From the NCBI GenBank assembly GCA_965249045.1, contig OZ252213.1, positions 558,001 through 622,000 on the forward strand: a stretch of DNA of 64,000 nt, read 5' to 3'. The notes under the pieces are model-generated. The model did no database searches and was not told the origin of the DNA. It saw only the letters and a program-made list of their open reading frames with translations. Shown piece after piece: positions 24,228 through 32,412 of the stretch. The first letter of the stretch is position 1. Each line of letters begins with the position of its first letter. Origin of the DNA: Nemesobacter sp965249045. GTDB lineage: Bacteria; Desulfobacterota_D; UBA1144; Nemesobacterales; Nemesobacteraceae. The position numbers and the translations under genes are program-made.

Positions 24228-25782
24228 AGTGCCTTTTCCCGGTAAAGACCATTGCCATCGAGTGCTCGTCCGCGGCGGCGATGACCTCTTGATCCCTTAC
24301 GGAACCTCCAGGTTGCGCTATGGCGGTGATTCCCGCCTGCGCCGCCTCGTCAACTCCGTCTCTGAAAGGGAAAAACGCGTCAGAAGCAAGTACCGAACCC
24401 TCAGTCGGCGTTTGTGCCTTCATCCCCGCTATCCTGACGGAATCGACCCTGCTCATCTGGCCAGCTCCCACTCCCACCGTCCGGAGATCCCTCACGTAGA
24501 TGATGGCGTTTGACTTGGTGTGCTGACAGACAGCCCAGGCAAACCGAAGGTCGGCCATCTCATCCTCAGTGGGCTTTCTCTTGGTCGGGATCTGCAGGTC
24601 TGAGAAATCATCTCCCCATCCCCTGTCGCTTTGCTGTATGAGCGCCCCGCCCGTCACTTTCTTTATGTCGTAGGCTCCCGCCCCGCCTATGTCCATGCCG
24701 CCCGAGAGAAGCACTCGGAGGTTTTTTCTGGCCGATAGCAGCATGAGCGCCTTTTCTGAAAAACCGGGCGCTATCACGACCTCAGCGAACATGCCGGCTA
24801 TCTCTTCGGCCGCGGTTTCGTCAACCTCCCTGTTAAAGGCGATTATACCGCCGAAAGCACTTTCTGGGTCGCACTCCCTGGCCCTTGAGAACGCCTCGGC
24901 GGGAGTGTTTCCAAGCGCCGCCCCGCATGGGTTGTTATGCTTCACTATTACGCACGCGGTCTCCTCAAGCTCCCTTACGAGCTCAAAGGCGGAATCGGTG
25001 TCGTATATGTTGTTAAGTGAAAGCTCTTTTCCCTGGAGCTGCTTTGCGTTTGCTACGCAGCATGAGTCGGCGATGCCGCTTTCCGCGTAGAAAGCCCCCT
25101 TCTGGTGGGGGTTTTCCCCGTAGCGAAGATCAAGCTTTTTTTCAAGGTAAAGGGTGTAGGTGGCGGGAAGCGGGTTTCTAGAGCCGTCCGGTTCCAGGGA
25201 TGAAAGGTAATTGGATATCGCCGCATCGTATCTCGAAACGTAGGAGAAGGCTTTTACCGAGAGGCGGAAATTGGTCTCTGGGGATATTTTCCCCTTGTTC
25301 TTTTTGAGTTCCCGAAGCACCGCCCCGTAGTCGGCGGGATCGGTGAGCACGGTTACCGAAGCGTGGTTTTTGGCCGCGGCCCGAAGCATTGCCGGCCCTC
25401 CTATGTCTATATTCTCTATAGCTTCTTGAAACGTGGTTCCCTCTTTTGCTACAACTTCCTCAAACGGGTAGAAATTGACCACGAGCATGTCTATTGGCTC
25501 AATGGAATTTGCCTCCATCTCTTCTAGGTGGCGTTCATCGTCCCTTATCCCGAGAAGGCCCCCGTGGATTCTGGGGTGAAGCGTCTTAACCCTTCCGCCG
25601 AGTATTTCAGGAAATCCGGTGTAATCCGATATATCGGTTACCTTGGCGCCGCCGTCTCGAAGCCTCCTGGCGGTGCCCCCGGTTGAGAGCATCTCCACTT
25701 CCAGCTCCCCGAGGCCCCTTGAGAGCGCGGCTATCCCCTTTTTGTCGTAAACGCTTATTACCGCTCTTTTTATCTTTGTCAC
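24217..25782 (-). CDS. purH: Bifunctional AICAR transformylase / IMP cyclohydrolase
   Basis: A 521-residue PurH carrying out the last two steps of IMP synthesis in the cytoplasm. The N-terminal cyclohydrolase (MGS-like) domain shows STGGTARRLRDGG, GFPEILGGRVKTLHPRIHGG; the C-terminal transformylase shows CVIVKHNNPCGAA, GGIIAFNREVDETAAEEIA, the FAWAVCQHTKSNAIIY block and PGGSVRDQEVI. Full length and intact. It lies alone on the minus strand, at the boundary where the defence island ends; divergent from the mlaD-like gene with an intergenic region of about 200 bp. Confidence 0.97.
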   Translation of the reverse strand: MTKIKRAVISVYDKKGIAALSRGLGELEVEMLSTGGTARRLRDGGAKVTDISDYTGFPEILGGRVKTLHPRIHGGLLGIRDDERHLEEMEANSIEPIDMLVVNFYPFEEVVAKEGTTFQEAIENIDIGGPAMLRAAAKNHASVTVLTDPADYGAVLRELKKNKGKISPETNFRLSVKAFSYVSRYDAAISNYLSSLEPDGSRNPLPATYTLYLEKKLDLRYGENPHQKGAFYAESGIADSCCVANAKQLQGKELSLNNIYDTDSAFELVRELEETACVIVKHNNPCGAALGNTPAEAFSRARECDPESAFGGIIAFNREVDETAAEEIAGMFAEVVIAPGFSEKALMLLSARKNLRVLLSGGMDIGGAGAYDIKKVTGGALIQQSDRGWGDDFSDLQIPTKRKPTEDEMADLRFAWAVCQHTKSNAIIYVRDLRTVGVGAGQMSRVDSVRIAGMKAQTPTEGSVLASDAFFPFRDGVDEAAQAGITAIAQPGGSVRDQEVIAAADEHSMAMVFTGKRHFRH

Positions 25783-25979
25783 GAATGAAAACTCCTTTTT
25801 GGAATCGGGGGCGGTCGCGCGGGCCGCGCCGATCGGGCGAGACTTTTTTCGCCCCGGACGGAATCAAAATATTAAAACTATCACAGCCGGGCGGATTTTC
25901 AATTCTCCGCTTACAAACAATCCTGTTTTTCGGTACAATATCAGGAATAAACCGCGGCACTCGTGCCGGGGGAACGCAG

Positions 25980-26840
25980 ATGGAAAAAGAAAGGTCCGCT
26001 CAGCTCAAGGTAGGGATTTTCGTCTTGGTATCGATCGCTATTTTCGTTTACGGAGTTTTTACGATAAGCGGTCAGGAAAAGCTGTTCGAGAAGGAGTACA
26101 TCGTGAAGACCTACTTTGACAACACGGCGGGGCTCCTTGAGGGTGCCTACGTGCGCCTCTCGGGCGTGGGCGTGGGGTCGGTCTCCTCCATACGCTTCTC
26201 GGATGACCTGTCCCAGGGAAAGGTTCAGGTCGTAATGGAAGTCAACAAGCGGGCGCTTGCCAGGGTCTCAACAGACTCTTTAGCCACGATCAAGACCGAG
26301 GGGCTTTTGGGTGCGAAATTCGTCGAGATCATCCCCGGCCACGGAGAGAGCATAGGAAAGGCCCGCGACGGGATCGTGATCAGGGGCTACACGTCGCCCG
26401 AGATGCAGGAGATAATAAGCCAGTCAGAGGAGTTTGTCTCGAACCTCACGACCATCTCCAAGAACCTCGACAAGATAGTGGCGTCGTTTGCGGACGAAAC
26501 CAACCCGGGAAACGCGAGAAATACCCTGCTTGCCATGCAGGAGAGCTTCCAGACGATCTCGGAAACCATGAAGGCCATTGAGAAACAGGAGGGTTTCCTG
26601 CATACTCTCATCTACGACGAGCAGTTTGCGACCGACATGCGAAGCTTCTCCTCCAACCTAGCCGAGGTTTCCCGGATGATCAGGGGCGGGGAAGGCTCGC
26701 TTGGGGCGCTTGTAGTCGACCCCTCGGTTCACGACGCCTTAAAGGGTGTGCTGGGGGAAGCGGAGAGAAACAGGTTCGTGCGCTCCGCGGTCAGGTATAT
26801 GATTGAAGAAAAGGAGAAAAGGGCGTCGGAGCAGCCTTAG
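25980..26840 (+). CDS. MCE/MlaD-family lipid-transport protein
   Basis: 286 residues from ATG 25980 (GGGGGAA upstream). An N-terminal membrane anchor (LKVGIFVLVSIAIFVYGVFTI) is followed by an MCE domain (about 37-120: KTYFDNTAGLLEGAYVRLSGVGVG to GLLGAKFVEIIPG) and a helical C-terminal region. MlaD proteins form periplasmic rings that bind phospholipids for transport between membranes with an MlaE/MlaF ABC transporter. No mlaE or mlaF is next to it. An upstream in-frame extension to 25683 overlaps purH and is not used. Confidence 0.9.
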   Translation: MEKERSAQLKVGIFVLVSIAIFVYGVFTISGQEKLFEKEYIVKTYFDNTAGLLEGAYVRLSGVGVGSVSSIRFSDDLSQGKVQVVMEVNKRALARVSTDSLATIKTEGLLGAKFVEIIPGHGESIGKARDGIVIRGYTSPEMQEIISQSEEFVSNLTTISKNLDKIVASFADETNPGNARNTLLAMQESFQTISETMKAIEKQEGFLHTLIYDEQFATDMRSFSSNLAEVSRMIRGGEGSLGALVVDPSVHDALKGVLGEAERNRFVRSAVRYMIEEKEKRASEQP

Positions 26841-26917
26841 TGTTTCCGCGGAAACGGGCTTTGCTTCCTCAGGCGGCCGGGATATTAGGAGAAACAGTTT
26901 CAAGGAGGACATAGATC

Positions 26918-27697
26918 ATGTCAGCTAGAAGATTCACCATTTTTTTAATTGCTTTGATTTTCTGTGCTGTTCCGGTCACGATCGCGCACTCGGATCAGTG
27001 CTCGACCAAGGCTGGAGGCAGTTCCACTTCGCTTCCGGGCCCGCAGCTCGTAACCGGCGCGTGGATGTTCATCGCGGCCTACAAGGCCGACCCGGAGGTC
27101 TTGAAGTCGATGCTTCCGGCGGGTCTTAAACCTCATCCGAACAATCACGTGGTCATAAACATGTACACGGTTCCGGACAAGAACCAGACCTCGGGACTCG
27201 GTGCGTACACGCTCACTTATCTTACGGTCGAGCTTGAAGGAAACGATTCGTACGTGATGGATTCCGACATAACCTACCCGGGAAGGTATTTCGTCCACTA
27301 CCACAACAGTTCCCCCAAGATGAGGGAATTCACAAAGGCAGCCGGCATTCCCGCACAGGAGGGAATGACTACCACGGTGGTAAAGGATGGAGTGCTTAAG
27401 ACAAAGCTTGAAATCGGCGGGGTGGCGATGATTGAAGCCACAGCCGAGGTTGGAAACGAACTCGGAGGATTCGGCGGAGGACACCTTAACTACTTCGGGT
27501 TTCTGAAGGAGAAGGGAAAGGTGGTTAAGTACCCGATTCCCTGGAACGGAGGAACGGTGTCTTTGGCTAACCCGAAAATAATGTTCAAGGCTCCCAAGGG
27601 CCATCCGCTTAACAAGCTTAAGCCGCTTGCGGATCCCACATGGGCGATCTGGACCAAGGGAAGCTTCGTCTATCCCCAGTACCAGATAGTCAACTGA
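26918..27697 (+). CDS. Secreted acetoacetate-decarboxylase-like protein
   Basis: 259 residues with AAGGAGG before the ATG. An N-terminal signal peptide (FTIFLIALIFCAVPVTIAHS) is followed by an ADC-like beta-barrel domain: LVTGAWMFIAAYKADPEVLKSMLPAGLKP, LGAYTLTYLTVELEG, YPGRYFVHYHNSSPKMREFTKAAG and GGGHLNYFGFLKEKGK. The family ranges from acetoacetate decarboxylases to enzymes of unknown substrate. I cannot place the Schiff-base lysine with confidence, and a periplasmic location is unusual, so activity is uncertain. A strong terminator follows. Confidence 0.75.
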   Translation: MSARRFTIFLIALIFCAVPVTIAHSDQCSTKAGGSSTSLPGPQLVTGAWMFIAAYKADPEVLKSMLPAGLKPHPNNHVVINMYTVPDKNQTSGLGAYTLTYLTVELEGNDSYVMDSDITYPGRYFVHYHNSSPKMREFTKAAGIPAQEGMTTTVVKDGVLKTKLEIGGVAMIEATAEVGNELGGFGGGHLNYFGFLKEKGKVVKYPIPWNGGTVSLANPKIMFKAPKGHPLNKLKPLADPTWAIWTKGSFVYPQYQIVN

Positions 27698-27721
27698 ACG
27701 TAAGGTAAATACAGTCTTTAG

Positions 27722-27766
27722 GGGTTGTATCCCGAAGCCTCCCGCTTCGGGGTGCGACCCTTTTTT
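27722..27766 (+). terminator. Rho-independent terminator after the ADC-like gene
   Basis: GGGTTGTATCCCGAAGC pairs with GCTTCGGGGTGCGACCC around a CTCCC loop, with two small mismatches, and is followed by TTTTTT (27761-27766). Confidence 0.9.
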
Positions 27767-27780
27767 CCCCATAGCCGGCC

Positions 27781-28401
27781 ATGAGCAGATCGGATTACCC
27801 CGTTTTATTCGTAATAAGCGAGATAAACGCGCTTTTCATACTGTTTCTTTTCTTCACGCTTCGCGCCGAGATACCCGATGTCCACTCCACGCTTGCGGGG
27901 GTGCAGTGGGGGATTTTCATACTGAGTCCCGTGGCCACTTTTCTTTTTCTCCGGGTTTTCTCCCGGTGGTCCTCGCTGGTTCAGTTCGCAAAGTTCTGCG
28001 TCATAAGTTTTTCAAACCTCGTGATCGACTTCGGAATACTCAACCTGCTTATTTACTATTCCGGGGTAGCTGAAGGGGTTCTGTACTCGGTTTTCAAGGC
28101 GGCTTCCTTTCTTCTGGCAAACGTTAACGGCTATGCGTGGAACAAGTTCTGGACGTTTCGGAGCAGGGAGGTTGAGGGGTGGCTCAAGCAGTTCATAAGG
28201 TTCCTTGCAGTCGTGGGCGTGGGTCTCGTGATAAATGTTACGGTCGCTTCATATGTGGTCGCCGAGTTCGGCGGTTCCGGTGGTTCAATCTCGGCCGCGG
28301 TGTGGGCGAACATAGGGGCCGCGGTATCCTTGGTGTTTACGCTTTTCTGGAATTTTTTCGGCCTTAAGTATCTGGTTTTCGAGAAGAGAGAGGTGGACTG
28401 A
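27781..28401 (+). CDS. GtrA-like membrane protein
   Basis: 206 residues, about six hydrophobic segments. The C-terminal two thirds fit the GtrA family: FAKFCVISFSNLVIDFGILNLLI, SFLLANVNGYAWNKFWTFRS, FIRFLAVVGVGLVINVTVASYVV and WNFFGLKYLVFEKRE. The two N-terminal helices (VISEINALFILFLFFT and ILSPVATFLFL) are extra. GtrA proteins are thought to help flip lipid-linked sugars across the inner membrane. The stop is 25 bp from the left end of the IS3 element. Confidence 0.85.
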   Translation: MSRSDYPVLFVISEINALFILFLFFTLRAEIPDVHSTLAGVQWGIFILSPVATFLFLRVFSRWSSLVQFAKFCVISFSNLVIDFGILNLLIYYSGVAEGVLYSVFKAASFLLANVNGYAWNKFWTFRSREVEGWLKQFIRFLAVVGVGLVINVTVASYVVAEFGGSGGSISAAVWANIGAAVSLVFTLFWNFFGLKYLVFEKREVD

Positions 28402-28484
28402 TTTTTTAAACAGTTTTTTTGTTTTTTTAAGTGTATTCCAAGCTTCAAGAATAACATCTTAATCATGATTAATAAAGAGAACCT

Positions 28485-28535
28485 GGCTTTCTGAAACGAA
28501 GGGAGGGCGTAGCCCGACCGGAGTTTCAGAAAGCC
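28485..28535. repeat. Stem-loop inside the IS3 end
   Basis: GGCTTTCTGAAAC (28485-28497) and its exact complement (28523-28535) flank a 25-nt loop that contains a second small stem (GGGCGTAGCCC). It lies between the element's end and the orfB stop and could terminate transcription. Confidence 0.7.
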
Positions 28536-28576
28536 AAAATCCATATTCTCGCTTCTTGAGTTTTTCTTAATCATTT

Positions 28577-29584
28577 TCAAGCCACTTTTATCAGTCCATC
28601 GGGAAGCCCTTGGTAAACCTCGTCCGGAGTAAGTTCCCCAATTCCACTATGGCGCCGACGGCGATTATAAAAATCTATCCAGCTCCCAATCCCTTCTTTT
28701 GCACAGCGAACCGAGTCGTAAGCTTTAAGATAGACCTCCTCGTATTTCAAACTCCTCCACAATCTCTCTATAAACACATTGTCCACCCAGCTGCGCTTCC
28801 CATCCATGCTTATGCGGATGTCCTTCTCCTTCAATACTTCCGTAAACATCTTGCTTGTGAACTGACTTCCCTGATCTGTGTTGAATATCTCGGATACCCC
28901 GTAATGATTCAGTGCATCGGTCAAAGCCTCCACGCAGAACTCCGTATCCATACTGTTCGATACTCTCCAACTCAGCACTTTTCTTGAATACCAGTCCATA
29001 ACCGCTGCCAAGTACAAAAACCCCTTTGACATCGGTATATACGTGATATCCGCTGCCCAAACCTGATTTGCACGTTCTATCTTCTCTTCACGAAGCAGAT
29101 AAGGGTATATCTTATGCCCCTCGGCCCCACGTGTCGTCTTTGGCCCGGGAGACAGCCCCCGCAAACCCATAATCCCCATTAGCCTCTGCACCCGTCCGCG
29201 ACTGACATGGACACCACCTCTGTCCCGCAACGCAAAACATATCCTGCGTGAACCCTTGAACGGATACTTCATATAGATTTGGTCAATGAACCTCATAAGC
29301 TTCTCGTCCTCTTCCGTTAACTCTTTGCTCTTGTAATAGAGGCTTGAACGATTTATCTCAAGCAACTTACATTGCTTTACCATGGAAAGACCATGGTTGG
29401 GGTTTGCTGACTGCTTGCGCCGCGCCCGGCCTAACGACCGAGCGCTTTGGATAAAAAATCGTTCTCCAAGGTCAACTGACCGATTTTGGTGAGCATCTCC
29501 TTTTTCTGCATATCCCCAACATCTTTTTTGTCCGAAGTACTTGTGAAAACACCCTTGGCGTTTTCGAGCAATTGCTTTTTCCAA
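28577..29584 (-). CDS. IS3-family transposase OrfB
   Basis: DDE integrase of the IS3 family. Catalytic residues are in VWAADITYIPMSKGF (Asp), FNTDQGSQFTSKMF (Asp) and NVFIERLWRSLKYEEVY (Glu), with HTH_21-type sequence KGSRRICFALRDRG. The OrfB domain proper starts at about 29410; the frame upstream overlaps orfA and is reached by -1 frameshifting rather than by its own start. OrfB is intact, but because orfA is interrupted, no full OrfAB can be made from this copy. Confidence 0.88.
   Translation of the reverse strand: MEKAIARKRQGCFHKYFGQKRCWGYAEKGDAHQNRSVDLGERFFIQSARSLGRARRKQSANPNHGLSMVKQCKLLEINRSSLYYKSKELTEEDEKLMRFIDQIYMKYPFKGSRRICFALRDRGGVHVSRGRVQRLMGIMGLRGLSPGPKTTRGAEGHKIYPYLLREEKIERANQVWAADITYIPMSKGFLYLAAVMDWYSRKVLSWRVSNSMDTEFCVEALTDALNHYGVSEIFNTDQGSQFTSKMFTEVLKEKDIRISMDGKRSWVDNVFIERLWRSLKYEEVYLKAYDSVRCAKEGIGSWIDFYNRRRRHSGIGELTPDEVYQGLPDGLIKVA
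29452..29458 (-). promoter_or_regulatory. -1 ribosomal frameshift site between orfA and orfB
   Basis: On the minus strand the heptamer T TTT TTA lies in the orfA zero frame (GAT TTT TTA), 18 nt before the orfA stop; slipping back one base enters the orfB frame (TTT TTT ATC). It fits the X XXY YYZ rule used by IS3 elements. Confidence 0.65.
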
Positions 29585-29635
29585 GCACTGATCTGGTTGG
29601 GATGAATACTGAATTGCTGGGACAACTCTGCAATT

Positions 29636-31494
29636 GAGACTGTGAAGTTATTCTAGGGCAGTGAAGTATTTACGGAGCACCGAGACTCGACAGGATATTG
29701 GAAGAGTATTCCCCCCCCCCCTCCGATTCAAACCACCTAAAACAGCGTAATTATCTTTGTATTTCAGGCAGTTAGCCATTGATATCACCCCTTCTCCAAG
29801 GTACAATTACATTATTCATTCATACCGAGGTGGAACACAACATGAACCAACGCCGATACAAGCCCACGCTTGACCGTGAACAGAGACTGCTTCTGCCCGA
29901 GCGGGTGGAGGATTACGTGGGGGAGAACCATCAGATTCGGGCTCTGGACGCGTATGTTGATACCCTTGATTTGGCGGCCTTGGGGTTCAAGCACACAGAG
30001 ACCGGTACCGTGGCGGGGCAGCCGCCATATAATCCCTGGGCACTGCTTAAGCTTTACCTGTACGGGTATCAGCATGGGATACGCAGCAGCCGCAAGCTGG
30101 AGGCTGAGACCAGAAGGAACCTCGAAGTGATCTGGCTTGTGAAAGGGTTACGTCCCTCTTACAAGAGCATTGCGGATTTCCGCAAGGACCACGTGCGGCA
30201 GCTGCGGGAAGTTAACAGGGATTTTGTTTTGCTGTGCAGGGAGTTGTCCTTGTTCGGCGGGGAGGATGTGGCGGTTGACGGTTGTTTCTTCAAGGGGGAT
30301 GCTAGCAGGGCGAGCATAGAGACCGAATCTTACATAGACAAGGCGTTGGAGGAGGTAGACAGGAAGATAGAAGAGTATCAGCAAGCCCTTGAGGATACCG
30401 ACGCTGCCGACGACAAAGCCGGTGCGGCAGATACAAGCAACGATGAGGTTTTATCGGAGAAACTTGAGAGGATGAAGCGGCGCCAGGCGGAGAAACGGGA
30501 TCTTAAAGGTCGTATGGAGAGAAGCGGGGACACGCAGGTATCAAGTGTGGACCCCGACGCGAGGCTGCTGAGGAAACGGGGACAGGTGGTAGCCGGTTAC
30601 AACGTGCAGATAGCGGTGGATTCAAAGCACAAGCTTGTGGTCACAGAAGACGTGGTTCAGGATGGGACGGATACTCATCAACTGGCCGGGATGCTTGTGG
30701 AGACAAAAAAAAGGCTTGGGGTTGAGGAGTTAACGGGTCTGGCTGACGGGGGTTATTACGAGAGCACAGGGCTCAAGGAGTGCGAGGAAGAGGGCATCAC
30801 GGTTTATGTTCCGGTTCCTGACAAAAGCGCGGGGATAAGAAGCAGGGGGCGCTACAGCCTGGATGAATTCACTTATGACGCCGAGGGGGACCGTTATTAT
30901 TGTCCTCAGGGGAAGCGATTGACTCCTTGTAGAAAGCCTGTGGTTCGAAGCGGGAAGAGATACGTTTTATATCGGAGCAGAAGCGTTGACTGCAAGGCGT
31001 GTTCGATGCGCAAGTATTGTATTGGCGACGGTGCAAAGACCAGGGTAATACAGCGCTGGGAATATCAGGAAGTGATAGAGAGGCACAAGCGGAGGATGGC
31101 GCAGGGGGCGGAGAGAATTAAGGAGCGGGGAAGAATCGTGGAACATCCGTTTGGGACATTAAAAAGCAGATGTGGTCTTCACCAGTTTTTGATGAGGGGG
31201 TTGGAGAAATGTCGGGGTGAGTTCAGCTTGATGGCGATGGCCTACAACTTCACTCGGGTGCTGAACATCCTGGGAGCACAAAGACTCAGGGAGTATTGCG
31301 TCGGGCGGAGGGTGTATGGCCCGCAAATGGCCTGAAGTGGACAGAAAAACCCTGCTGATTTGAGATTATGGCACCAGATCATGGGTATTGAAGCATATCT
31401 GGAAGGTTTTTAACCTCTTCAATCAAAAAATACACGCGTTCTTGACGATCCGTTCATTTTTTAGCAACCATCCACTCAATAACTTCACAGTCTC
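29636..31494 (+). mobile_element. IS1182-family element, complete, 1,859 bp, nested in IS3 orfA
   Basis: Perfect 17-bp inverted repeats GAGACTGTGAAGTTATT at 29636-29652 and the complement at 31478-31494. The target duplication AATT is exact (29632-29635 and 31495-31498). An 11-C homopolymer follows the left end at about 29711-29721. One transposase gene is inside. Confidence 0.95.
29842..31335 (+). CDS. IS1182-family transposase
   Basis: 497 residues from ATG 29842 (GAGGTGG upstream). N-terminal DUF772-type region (NPWALLKLYLYGYQHGIRSSRKLE and RPSYKSIADFRKDH), catalytic Asp in VAVDGCFFKGDAS, ADGGYYES block, a Cys-rich insertion (CKACSMRKYCIG), and C-terminal EHPFGTLKSRCGLHQFLMRG containing the catalytic Glu. 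The frame is intact and the element is bounded by perfect repeats, so it looks young and possibly active. Confidence 0.92.
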   Translation: MNQRRYKPTLDREQRLLLPERVEDYVGENHQIRALDAYVDTLDLAALGFKHTETGTVAGQPPYNPWALLKLYLYGYQHGIRSSRKLEAETRRNLEVIWLVKGLRPSYKSIADFRKDHVRQLREVNRDFVLLCRELSLFGGEDVAVDGCFFKGDASRASIETESYIDKALEEVDRKIEEYQQALEDTDAADDKAGAADTSNDEVLSEKLERMKRRQAEKRDLKGRMERSGDTQVSSVDPDARLLRKRGQVVAGYNVQIAVDSKHKLVVTEDVVQDGTDTHQLAGMLVETKKRLGVEELTGLADGGYYESTGLKECEEEGITVYVPVPDKSAGIRSRGRYSLDEFTYDAEGDRYYCPQGKRLTPCRKPVVRSGKRYVLYRSRSVDCKACSMRKYCIGDGAKTRVIQRWEYQEVIERHKRRMAQGAERIKERGRIVEHPFGTLKSRCGLHQFLMRGLEKCRGEFSLMAMAYNFTRVLNILGAQRLREYCVGRRVYGPQMA

Positions 31495-31622
31495 AATTGT
31501 CTTATCCCCTCTTAGTGCCTCCAAGGCAACCCTGGCCTTGAATTCCGGTGAATGATTACGTCTTTTACTTCTCATTGTATACCTCCTATATGTTTTGTAC
31601 CATACCGAAGGAATACACTTAA

Positions 31623-31936
31623 GGACCTGTCTAGTTTTCCCAGTCCACTTCTGAGATCTTAAAGAGATGATGCCGAGCTTTTTGCCCGAACACGGTAATT
31701 AATCCAGTCTGATCTCCCCCATCATTCTCGAAGAACCATGAAAATTGGAAGGAAGACTTCCAATTCTCAGACTGAACGGACTTCCTTGCTAAATCCACTC
31801 ATTACCCTGTTAGGAGTTCAGAAGGCAGACGAAGCTATACGATGAATTTTCTTGGAAACTTGTTCTCCGGTTTTGTCGACATTTCGTGGAAACTGGTGCG
31901 GAACATGCTATTATTCGAAAGAGAGAAGGCGCAAAT
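31623..31936. other. No gene seen; short hairpin
   Basis: Between the IS3 end and the HigA fragment. The only visible structure is ATTGGAAG...CTTCCAAT near 31743-31763. A HigB toxin gene would be expected upstream of higA but is not found. Confidence 0.4.
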
Positions 31937-32128
31937 ATGATTAACCTGAAACCGATTCGCACCGATGCGGACTACGAAACCGCGTTGGCCCGCATTGATG
32001 AAATCTTTGAAGCTGAACACGGTAGTCTCGAAGGAAGGGAGCTTGATGTTCTGGTTGACCTTGTCGAGCTTTACGAGAGCAAGAATTTTCCGATGGAAGA
32101 TCTGAATATTACGAAAGAACAGACCTGA
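31937..32128 (+). pseudogene. HigA-like antitoxin, N-terminal fragment
   Basis: The 63 residues MINLKPIRTDADYETALARI, then DEIFEAEHGS and LEGRELDVLVDLVELYESKN, match the N-terminal segment of the larger HigA antitoxins (about 120-135 residues). The frame stops at 32126-32128, just before the XRE DNA-binding domain would start, and no HigB toxin is upstream. It is probably a relic, although it could still be expressed as a short protein. Confidence 0.7.
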
Positions 32129-32247
32129 GATACCCCTGAAACTAGAGTGTTTATCGTGTCTGACGTACTTCAGCGTAACCCGTTATGGCAGTTGTGTATA
32201 TGCGGTCGTTTACCGAATGACGCTTCTTGCGATTAATGGGGTTGAGA

Positions 32248-32320
32248 GCGGGCGACGGGATTCGAACCCGCGACCCTTGGCTTGGGAAGCCAATGCTCTG
32301 GCCAGCTGAGCTACACCCGC
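32248..32320 (-). tRNA. tRNA-Gly, anticodon CCC
   Basis: A full cloverleaf on the minus strand: acceptor GCGGGTG/CGCCCGC (one G-U), D-arm GCTC...GAGC, anticodon stem TTGGC/GCCAA with loop TTCCCAA, and T-arm GCGGG-TTCGAAT-CCCGT. The CCA end is not encoded. Confidence 0.97.
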
Positions 32321-32412
32321 AATACCCAGAGGAATTTATACGGATATCGCCGACAAATCAAACCCGCCACTGTGGATTGTTCTCGAGATAACCGCCGCGC
32401 GTTTCAGATATA

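Larger units (their letters stand above)
29431..31575 (-). pseudogene. IS3 OrfA, split by the IS1182 insertion
   Basis: The N-terminal exon-like piece is at 31575-31495 (MRSKRRNHSPEFKARVALEA, then LRGDKTI), preceded by GGAGGTATACA. The rest is at 29631-29431 (AELSQQFSIHPNQISAWKKQ, then LLENAKGV and LENDFLSKALGR with TAG). Removing 29636-31494 plus one AATT joins them in frame as ...KTI-AELSQQ..., a normal helix-turn-helix plus leucine-zipper OrfA. Confidence 0.88.
28427..31622 (-). mobile_element. IS3-family element, interrupted by an IS1182 element
   Basis: Inverted repeats TTAAGTGTATTCC at 28427-28439 and GGAATACACTTAA at 31610-31622 bound it; the conventional TG...CA ends would be 28432 and 31617. 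Subtracting the nested IS1182 and one AATT copy leaves about 1.33 kb, normal for IS3. It carries orfB intact and orfA split in two. No direct repeat is evident at its outer ends. Confidence 0.8.

Noticed and set aside
26945..27772. 275-codon minus-strand ORF
   Set aside because: Antisense to the secreted ADC-like gene and running over its terminator.
29711..29721. C11 run (and G10 at about 33384-33393) as phase-variation tracts
   Set aside because: Neither lies in a coding or promoter position of a resident gene that I can identify; could also be assembly-sensitive.
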